Source of the DNA: Rhodanobacter glycinis
GTDB taxonomy: Bacteria > Pseudomonadota > Gammaproteobacteria > Xanthomonadales > Rhodanobacteraceae
DNA length: 64,000 nucleotides
Reading direction: 5' to 3'
Assembly: GCF_006438785.1 (NCBI RefSeq)
Contig: NZ_RCZB01000001.1
Span: forward strand, 445,912 to 509,911
Shown: positions 58,532-64,000 of the stretch, piece by piece
Position numbering within the stretch: position 1 is the stretch's first letter
Layout: every line of letters begins with the position of its first letter
Made by a program: the position numbers and the translations under genes
Notes under the pieces: model-generated
The model's input: the letters and a program-made list of their open reading frames with translations, nothing else
The model's database searches: none
Told to the model about the DNA's origin: nothing

Positions 58532-60904
58532 TCAGCCGGCCTTCTTCTTCGCCAACCGCAACCAAGTATCAACCACCGTATCGGGATTCAGCGACAACGA
58601 CTCGATGCCTTGCTCCATCAGCCACTCGGCCAGATCCGGATGGTCGCTCGGGCCCTGACCACAGATGCCGATGTACTTGCCCTTGGCGCGGGCGGTCTTG
58701 ATCGCCATCGACAGCAATTTCTTGACGGCTGGATCGCGTTCGTCGAACAGGCTGGCGACGATGCTGGAGTCGCGGTCGAGGCCCAGGGTGAGCTGGGTGA
58801 GGTCGTTCGATCCGATCGAGAAGCCGTCAAAGATGTCGAGGAACTCGTCAGCGAGCAGAGCGTTCGAGGGCACCTCGCACATCATGATGACCTTGAGGTC
58901 ATGCTCGCCCTGGGTGAGGCCATTCTTGGCCAGCACTTCGATCACCTTGCGGCCTTCGCCCAGGGTGCGCACGAACGGGATCATCACCCATACGTTGGAG
59001 AGGCCCATCACTTCGCGCACGCGCTTGACCGCCTTGCACTCCAGAGCGAATGCCGCGGCGAAGCTGGGGTCGACGTAACGGCTGGCACCGCGGAAGCCGA
59101 TCATCGGGTTCTCTTCATGCGGCTCGTAGCACGAGCCGCCGAGCAGGCCGGCGTACTCGTTCGACTTGAAGTCGGACAGGCGCACGATCACCGGCTTCGG
59201 GTAGACCGAGGCGGCGATGGTGGCAATGCCTTCGGCGAGGCGATCGACATAGAACTCGACCGGACCGGCATAACCGGCGATGCGTTCGTCGATCTTTGCC
59301 TTCGTCTCGGCATCCTGCTGGCTGTATTCCAGCAGCGCCTTGGGATGCACACCGATGTGGCTGGCGATGATCATTTCCAGACGGGCCAGACCGATGCCGG
59401 CATTCGGCAGCATGCCGAAATCGAACGCGCGCTCCGGGTTTGCCACGTTCATCATGATCTTCAGCGGCGCCTCGGGCATGTCGCCAAGATCGGCAGTGAC
59501 GCGTTCGAATTTCAGGATGCCTTCATAGATCGTGCCGGTGTCGCCTTCGGCGCAGGACACGGTGACTTCGGCGCCATCCGGGATCAGTTCCAGTGCGTTG
59601 CCGGTGCCGACCACGGCGGGTACACCCAGCTCGCGCGCGATGATCGCCGCATGACAGGTGCGGCCGCCGCGATTGGTGACGATCGCGGAGGCACGCTTCA
59701 TTACCGGCTCCCAATCGGGGTCGGTCATGTCGGCGATCAGCACATCACCCGGCTGCACCTTGTTCATGTCGCTCAGCGAGCGGATCACGCGCGCCTTGCC
59801 GGCACCGATCTTCTGGCCGATCGAACGACCTTCGGCGAGTACCTTGCCTTTCTCGTTGAGGTGGAAGCGCTCGAGCTGGGTCGTGTGCGTGCGCGATTTC
59901 ACCGTCTCCGGGCGCGCCTGCACGATGTAGATCTTGCCGGTATGACCATCCTTCGCCCACTCGATATCCATCGGTCGGTCGTAATGCTTTTCGATGATCA
60001 GCGACTGCCGCGCCAGTTCCTGCACGTCCTCGTCGTTGATGCAGAACTTGTTGCGCATTTCCGTCGGTGTGTCTTCGGTGCGCACGCGTTCGCCCGGCGC
60101 AGCGGAATAGACCATGCGCAGCTGCTTGGCGCCGAGATTGCGGCGCAGCACGGCGGGCTTGCCCTCACGCAAGGTCGGCTTGAACACATAGAACTCGTCC
60201 GGATTGACCGCGCCCTGCACGACCATTTCGCCCAGGCCGTACGAGCCGGTGACGAACACCACATCACGGAAGCCGGATTCGGTGTCCAGCGTGAAAAGCA
60301 CACCGGAGGCGCCCACGTCCGAGCGCACCATCAATTGCACGCCGGCGGACAGGAACACGTCTTCGTGCTTGAACCCCTGGTGCACGCGGTAGGCGATCGC
60401 GCGATCGTTGTACAGCGACGCGAAGACTTCCTTCACCTTGTGCAGCACGTCGTCGATGCCGACCACGTTGAGAAAAGTCTCTTGCTGGCCGGCGAATGAG
60501 GCATCCGGCAGGTCCTCGGCAGTGGCCGACGAGCGTACGGCGACGGCGATATCGTCGGCACCGGCGTCCTTGCATAGTTTGATATAGGCCGCGCGAATCG
60601 CCTGCTCGAGTTCGCCAGGCAGGGCAGTGTCGACGATCCAGCCGCGGATCTCCTTGCCAGCTACTACCAGCGTGTCGACGTCATCGACATCGAGCGAGGC
60701 GAGGCGTTCCTGGATGCGTTTGGCCAGACCGCTCTTTTCCAGATACTGCTGGAACGCATCGGCCGTGGTGGCGAAACCACCCGGCACGGACACGCCAAGC
60801 TTGGCCAGGTTGCCGATCATCTCGCCGAGCGAGGCATTCTTGCCGCCCACCTTGCCCAGGTCGGTCATGCGAAGTTGGTCGAGCCAAAGCACCAGATCGT
60901 TCAA
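58532..60904 (-). CDS. ppsA: Phosphoenolpyruvate synthase
   Basis: A 790-residue enzyme converting pyruvate and ATP to PEP, AMP and phosphate. N-terminal ATP-binding domain ([40 protein letters not shown]). The phosphohistidine domain has [20 protein letters not shown] with the catalytic His; the C-terminal PEP/pyruvate barrel has [15 protein letters not shown] and [14 protein letters not shown] place the start at the TTG codon at 60904 ([13 protein letters not shown]), 8 bases after GAGG; the ATG at 61039 would add 45 unconserved residues. The adjacent divergent ppsR regulates it post-translationally. Confidence 0.96.
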   Translation of the reverse strand: MNDLVLWLDQLRMTDLGKVGGKNASLGEMIGNLAKLGVSVPGGFATTADAFQQYLEKSGLAKRIQERLASLDVDDVDTLVVAGKEIRGWIVDTALPGELEQAIRAAYIKLCKDAGADDIAVAVRSSATAEDLPDASFAGQQETFLNVVGIDDVLHKVKEVFASLYNDRAIAYRVHQGFKHEDVFLSAGVQLMVRSDVGASGVLFTLDTESGFRDVVFVTGSYGLGEMVVQGAVNPDEFYVFKPTLREGKPAVLRRNLGAKQLRMVYSAAPGERVRTEDTPTEMRNKFCINDEDVQELARQSLIIEKHYDRPMDIEWAKDGHTGKIYIVQARPETVKSRTHTTQLERFHLNEKGKVLAEGRSIGQKIGAGKARVIRSLSDMNKVQPGDVLIADMTDPDWEPVMKRASAIVTNRGGRTCHAAIIARELGVPAVVGTGNALELIPDGAEVTVSCAEGDTGTIYEGILKFERVTADLGDMPEAPLKIMMNVANPERAFDFGMLPNAGIGLARLEMIIASHIGVHPKALLEYSQQDAETKAKIDERIAGYAGPVEFYVDRLAEGIATIAASVYPKPVIVRLSDFKSNEYAGLLGGSCYEPHEENPMIGFRGASRYVDPSFAAAFALECKAVKRVREVMGLSNVWVMIPFVRTLGEGRKVIEVLAKNGLTQGEHDLKVIMMCEVPSNALLADEFLDIFDGFSIGSNDLTQLTLGLDRDSSIVASLFDERDPAVKKLLSMAIKTARAKGKYIGICGQGPSDHPDLAEWLMEQGIESLSLNPDTVVDTWLRLAKKKAG

Positions 60905-61136
60905 GGGGATTTCCTCAAGAGCTCTACTAAGGGTGACGGGATGGATACGGCGTGCAGGCCCAAAGGGGACTGCAAAGGACTGGTATTGTCCGCTGCCGAT
61001 GGTGCGCAGCACAAGAAGACCATTGCCGTGCGATGGCATTCCAACGGCATACCAGTCAGCTGGCGGTCAATCGGAGACAGCGTTTTGTGCTTGCGCTAAG
61101 GTGCGATCAAACGCATCTGCGCAATCGGGATCCTGT

Positions 61137-61952
61137 ATGCAGCGAACGGTTTTCTTCATCTCCGACTCCACTGGTATTACCGCGGAGACGATCGGCAACA
61201 GCATCCTGGCGCAGTTCGAGGGCGTGCAGTTCGACAAGCACCGGCTGCCGTTCATCGACAACGCGCAGAAGGCGGAAGCTGCCGCATTGCGCATCAAGAC
61301 CCATTACGCGCAAAGCGCCCAGCGGCCGATCGTGGTCAACACCATGGCCGAACGTGCGCTGTGCGATATCGTCGCCACCAGCGGTGCGTTGATGCTGGAT
61401 GTGTTCGCACCGTTCATCGGTCCGCTGGAAGACGAGCTGGGCGCCAAGCGTTCCGGTGCGGTCAATCGTTCGCATGGCATGGTTGATTTCGACAAGTACG
61501 AGGCGCGCATCAATGCCACCAACTATGCGCTATCGCACGACGATGGCATTGACGTGAATTACGCCGAGGCCGATTTGATCCTGGTCGGTGTGTCGCGCTC
61601 GGGCAAGACGCCGACCTGTCTCTACATGGCCTTGCATTACGGTGTAAGCGCCGCCAACTATCCGCTGACCGACGAGGACCTGGAGAAGCTCGAACTGCCA
61701 GCACGCCTGCGTCCGTATCGGGATCGGTTGTACGGACTGACCATCGATCCGCAACGTCTGGCGCAGATCCGCGAGCAGCGCCGCGCCGGCAGCCGCTACG
61801 CGACCCTGCAGCAATGCCGTTGGGAACTGGAGCAGGCGGATCGCCTGATGCGCCAGGCCAGTATTCCCAGTCTCAATACCACGCATGTGTCGATCGAGGA
61901 GATCGCCAGCAAGATCTTCGACCGCTTCGGTATCGAGCGGACCATGTTCTGA
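61137..61952 (+). CDS. ppsR: PEP synthase regulatory protein (kinase/pyrophosphorylase)
   Basis: A 271-residue DUF299 protein beginning [20 protein letters not shown]. It phosphorylates PEP synthase on a threonine with ADP and reverses it phosphorolytically (family knowledge). The P-loop-like ADP site is [15 protein letters not shown], preceded by [20 protein letters not shown] and [17 protein letters not shown] are conserved. The ATG at 61137 follows CGGGA. Divergent from ppsA across 232 bases, the usual pairing. A DUF1249 gene starts 27 bases downstream. Confidence 0.95.
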   Translation: MQRTVFFISDSTGITAETIGNSILAQFEGVQFDKHRLPFIDNAQKAEAAALRIKTHYAQSAQRPIVVNTMAERALCDIVATSGALMLDVFAPFIGPLEDELGAKRSGAVNRSHGMVDFDKYEARINATNYALSHDDGIDVNYAEADLILVGVSRSGKTPTCLYMALHYGVSAANYPLTDEDLEKLELPARLRPYRDRLYGLTIDPQRLAQIREQRRAGSRYATLQQCRWELEQADRLMRQASIPSLNTTHVSIEEIASKIFDRFGIERTMF

Positions 61953-61979
61953 TTGCCGACCGGAGTTTGCCTGCCCGCC

Positions 61980-62441
61980 ATGAGTGTCGTACTGGACAAT
62001 CGCAACAGCCTGCTGCCGGGGCGCTTCGAGTTCCTGATGGGGCTGTATGCGGAGAACTATCACCGCCTGTCACGGCTGTTCGCGCCGCAGCAGCTGGCAC
62101 CGGGTCGCTATGTATCCAGGGTGGATGACGGACTCAACGTGCATCTGCACGTGCAGGAATGCCATCCGTATACGCTGGAGCTGGAACTCACCTACGATTT
62201 CGTCGATGCACATACTGGCCAGCGTGCACCGTCGGCGCAGCTGCGCATGTATACCGACGCGCATGTGGCCGAAGCGCTGCACTGCCACCCAGGGCGGCAC
62301 CTGTGGCAGGTGCTGGGGCCGTTTTCACCGGCGCATACCGTGTTCCAGCATCGCCTGCGCATGAACGGGTTTCTTTCGCGCTGGCTGGAGTACCTGGCCG
62401 AGCAGGGGCATTCCACCCGCACTTTGGTGCCTGAAGCCTGA
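61980..62441 (+). CDS. DUF1249 (YqiB-like) family protein
   Basis: A 153-residue protein of unknown function. NYHRLSRLFAPQQLAPGRYV, LNVHLHVQECHPYTLELELTY and the C-terminal NGFLSRWLEYLAEQGHSTRT match DUF1249. No catalytic motif is apparent. It follows ppsR closely and is probably cotranscribed; a terminator stands 37 bases after its stop. Confidence 0.85.
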   Translation: MSVVLDNRNSLLPGRFEFLMGLYAENYHRLSRLFAPQQLAPGRYVSRVDDGLNVHLHVQECHPYTLELELTYDFVDAHTGQRAPSAQLRMYTDAHVAEALHCHPGRHLWQVLGPFSPAHTVFQHRLRMNGFLSRWLEYLAEQGHSTRTLVPEA

Positions 62442-62477
62442 TCGACGAGACGCATGCGCGGCCATAGCACAGGCAAC

Positions 62478-62503
62478 AAAAAACCCGCACGAGGCGGGCT
62501 TTT
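62478..62503. terminator. Bidirectional terminator
   Basis: A short stem CCCGC-ACGAG-GCGGG is flanked by AAAAAA on the left and CTTTT on the right. It can end the ppsR-DUF1249 transcript (plus) and, reading the T6 run on the minus strand, the tRNA-Ala-Glu-Asp transcript. Confidence 0.75.
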
Positions 62504-62514
62504 CGTCTGAATAG

Positions 62515-62591
62515 TGGCGGAGTGGACGGGACTCGAACCCGCGACCTCCGGCGTGACAGGCCAGCATTCTAACCAACTGAACTACCACTCC
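62515..62591 (-). tRNA. tRNA-Asp (anticodon GTC), copy 2
   Basis: 77 bases with CCA on the minus strand; acceptor GGAGTGG/CCACTCC. It is identical to the copy at 51018-51094. Last gene of the minus-strand operon Ala-Glu-Asp. Confidence 0.95.
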
Positions 62592-62619
62592 GCATTTCTT
62601 CCAGCTTTGCGAGCCAACT

Positions 62620-62695
62620 TGGCGTCCCCACGGGGATTCGAACCCCGGTCGCCACCGTGAAAGGGTGATGTCCTAGGCCTCTAGACGATGGGGAC
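62620..62695 (-). tRNA. tRNA-Glu (anticodon TTC)
   Basis: 76 bases with CCA; acceptor GTCCCCA pairs with TGGGGAC, discriminator G. The anticodon loop CTTTCAC gives TTC. Glu is the substrate of TruD encoded in this window (position 13). Confidence 0.95.
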
Positions 62696-62704
62696 GGATT
62701 AAGT

Positions 62705-62780
62705 TGGTGGAGCCAGGCGGGATCGAACCGCCGACCTCCTGCATGCCATGCAGGCGCTCTCCCAGCTGAGCTATGGCCCC
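62705..62780 (-). tRNA. tRNA-Ala (anticodon GGC)
   Basis: 76 bases with CCA; acceptor GGGGCCA pairs with TGGCTCC (one G-U pair). The anticodon stem GCATGGCATGC holds GGC. First gene of the minus-strand tRNA operon. Confidence 0.95.
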
Positions 62781-62797
62781 GCCGCTGGAAGCCGAGA

Positions 62798-62826
62798 AGA
62801 ATAGGGTCGAGCTGGATATCCGTCAA
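62798..62826 (-). promoter_or_regulatory. Promoter of the tRNA-Ala-Glu-Asp operon
   Basis: On the minus strand, TTGACG (62826-62821), a 17-base spacer and TATTCT (62803-62798), about 18 bases before tRNA-Ala. This matches a strong sigma-70 promoter. Confidence 0.75.
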
Positions 62827-62949
62827 GCTTTTTTTCAGGATGGTTGACGATGGAATCCATCGCGGTTCGTGACTTCAAGTCGCGATCAGGCAGATGCTGG
62901 CCGTGGTTCGTTTAAGCTGCAGTGACTTGCGTTACTGAAGAGTCGGGGC

Positions 62950-64000
62950 ATGCACGAAATCGGTTTCATTCGCGACCTGGCTGTGGTGATGATCGTGGCC
63001 GGCGCCACAACGATCCTGTTCCAGCGCCTGCGTCAACCGGTGCTGCTGGGTTACATCCTCGCCGGTGTGCTGATCGGACCGCATACGCCGGGCATGCTGG
63101 TCGATGACCCGCGGGCGATTGACGATATTTCAAATCTGGGTGTGGTGCTGCTGATGTTCACGCTGGGGCTTGAGTTCAGCGTGCGCAAACTGCGTGATGT
63201 CGGCATCGGGGTGCTGGCCGTGGCGGTGGGCGAAGTCGGATTGATGTTATGGGTCGGCTACGGCATTGGCGGATTGTTCGGCTGGACCGGCATGGATGCG
63301 CTTTTCCTCGGCGCGATCATCTCGCTGTCGTCGACCATGGTTGCCACCCGTACCCTGAGCGAGGGAGGGCAGCGGCATCGACCCTTTGCCCAATTGGTGG
63401 TGGGCCTGCTGGTAGCCGAGGACATGCTGGCGATCGTCATGCTCACCTTGTTGACGGCCGTGGCGATCGGCGGCTCGGTGCAGGCGGAAACTGCGTTCAC
63501 GCTGATCGGTCATCTGGGGCTGTTCATTGTCGTCGGGATGATCCTCGGACTATTGCTGTTACCTCGACTGGTCGATTACGTAGCGGGTTTCGGTCGCGAT
63601 GAAACGCTGCTGGTGAGTGTGCTGGGGATTTGTTTCGGTGCCAGCCTGTTCGCCGCATGGATGGGTTTCAGCGTGGCGTTGGGCGCGTTTCTGGCCGGGG
63701 CGGTTGTCGCCGAATCGCGCAGTGTGGTGCGCGTGCTGCGCCTAGTGGAGCCGTTGCGCGACATGTTCGCCGCGCTGTTCTTCGTGGCGATCGGCCTGAA
63801 GATCGATCCTTCGATGCTGCTGCAGTACGCGCTGCCGGCTTTGCTTATTGCGGTAGTGGTGATCGCTGGCAAGACGCTGGCGTGCAGTCTGGGCATCTTC
63901 GTTGTCGGTCACGACGCGCGTACCGCGCTGCGTTCGGGGCTGGGCATGGCGCAGATCGGTGAATTCTCGTTCGTGATCGCCACTCTGGGGCTTTCGCTCG
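62950..64000 (+). CDS. CPA2-family cation/proton antiporter (partial, right edge)
   Basis: The first 350 residues of a KefB/KefC-like antiporter. MHEIGFIRDLAVVMIVAGAT starts the membrane domain, followed by about ten hydrophobic helices. ILAGVLIGPHTPGMLVDDPR and VVLLMFTLGLEFSVRKLRD are family hallmarks. LSSTMVATRTLSEGGQRHRP and GLLVAEDMLAIVMLTLLTA carry the ion-binding Asp region. GLGMAQIGEFSFVIATLGLS is typical of CPA2. Any C-terminal TrkA-N regulatory domain lies outside the window, so potassium efflux versus other substrate cannot be assigned. Confidence 0.9.
   Translation, partial: MHEIGFIRDLAVVMIVAGATTILFQRLRQPVLLGYILAGVLIGPHTPGMLVDDPRAIDDISNLGVVLLMFTLGLEFSVRKLRDVGIGVLAVAVGEVGLMLWVGYGIGGLFGWTGMDALFLGAIISLSSTMVATRTLSEGGQRHRPFAQLVVGLLVAEDMLAIVMLTLLTAVAIGGSVQAETAFTLIGHLGLFIVVGMILGLLLLPRLVDYVAGFGRDETLLVSVLGICFGASLFAAWMGFSVALGAFLAGAVVAESRSVVRVLRLVEPLRDMFAALFFVAIGLKIDPSMLLQYALPALLIAVVVIAGKTLACSLGIFVVGHDARTALRSGLGMAQIGEFSFVIATLGLSL

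Noticed and set aside
62325..62826. Minus-strand frames such as VQLVRMLACHAGGRGFESRP and GHSSAGRAPAWHAGGRRF
   Set aside because: They read through tRNA-Asp and tRNA-Ala; again known tRNA-derived ghost proteins.

Overview
The window looks like chromosomal DNA of a high-GC gammaproteobacterium, most likely family Rhodanobacteraceae (Rhodanobacter/Dyella-like; order Lysobacterales/Xanthomonadales). This is inferred from gene order (pyrG-kdsA-eno-ftsB-ispD-ispF-mgtE-truD, surE-pcm-yqaA-nlpD, rlmE-ftsH, tRNA cluster-tig-clpP-clpX-lon-hupB-tRNAs-ppiD, ppsA/ppsR), from protein sequences and from a quinol-type nitric oxide reductase. No database search was possible. No plasmid, phage, insertion sequence or CRISPR array is visible.

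Region 1-27.4 kb is accessory and mixed in orientation. It holds an edge-truncated PAS-GGDEF protein, a beta-propeller pseudogene beside a REP-like repeat, a serine hydrolase, a frameshifted PAP2 phosphatase, a sirtuin, MsrA, an NTF2-like protein, a TMEM175-type channel and an overlapping SRPBCC/ArsR pair. Next come two CPBP membrane proteases (one in a TetR-controlled operon with a tandem operator at the start codon), a GNAT, a DUF1615 lipoprotein, a GST, a penicillin-acylase-type Ntn hydrolase, a VIT-type transporter and several small conserved proteins. It ends with a nitric oxide reductase diverging from an operon of a heme-oxygenase-like diiron protein and a PAS-GGDEF-EAL enzyme, followed by a Xaa-Pro aminopeptidase.

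Region 27.6-42.9 kb is a dense housekeeping block on the + strand, with several start/stop overlaps. It covers CTP and KDO-8-P synthesis, enolase, divisome FtsB, two MEP-pathway enzymes, Mg2+ transport, tRNA pseudouridylation, SurE, Pcm, an inner-membrane protein and a NlpD-type amidase activator, then RlmE and FtsH. A 25-bp inverted-repeat REP doublet separates convergent truD and smr.

Region 43-54 kb carries tRNAs for Arg, Pro, Arg, His, Lys and Leu, then the protein quality-control series tig-clpP-clpX-lon-hupB-(tRNA-Val, tRNA-Asp)-ppiD with visible terminators. Region 53-64 kb holds MltD, GloB, a methyltransferase, RNase HI, DnaQ, a PP2C phosphatase, tRNA-Ser, PEP synthase with its divergent regulator PpsR, a DUF1249 protein, a minus-strand tRNA-Ala/Glu/Asp operon and an edge-truncated CPA2 antiporter.

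The most interesting leads are the NO reductase / diiron oxygenase-like / c-di-GMP module, the tandem TetR operator that probably yields a near-leaderless mRNA, and the two decayed genes. No clearly undescribed large system is evident; much of the window is conserved core genome.
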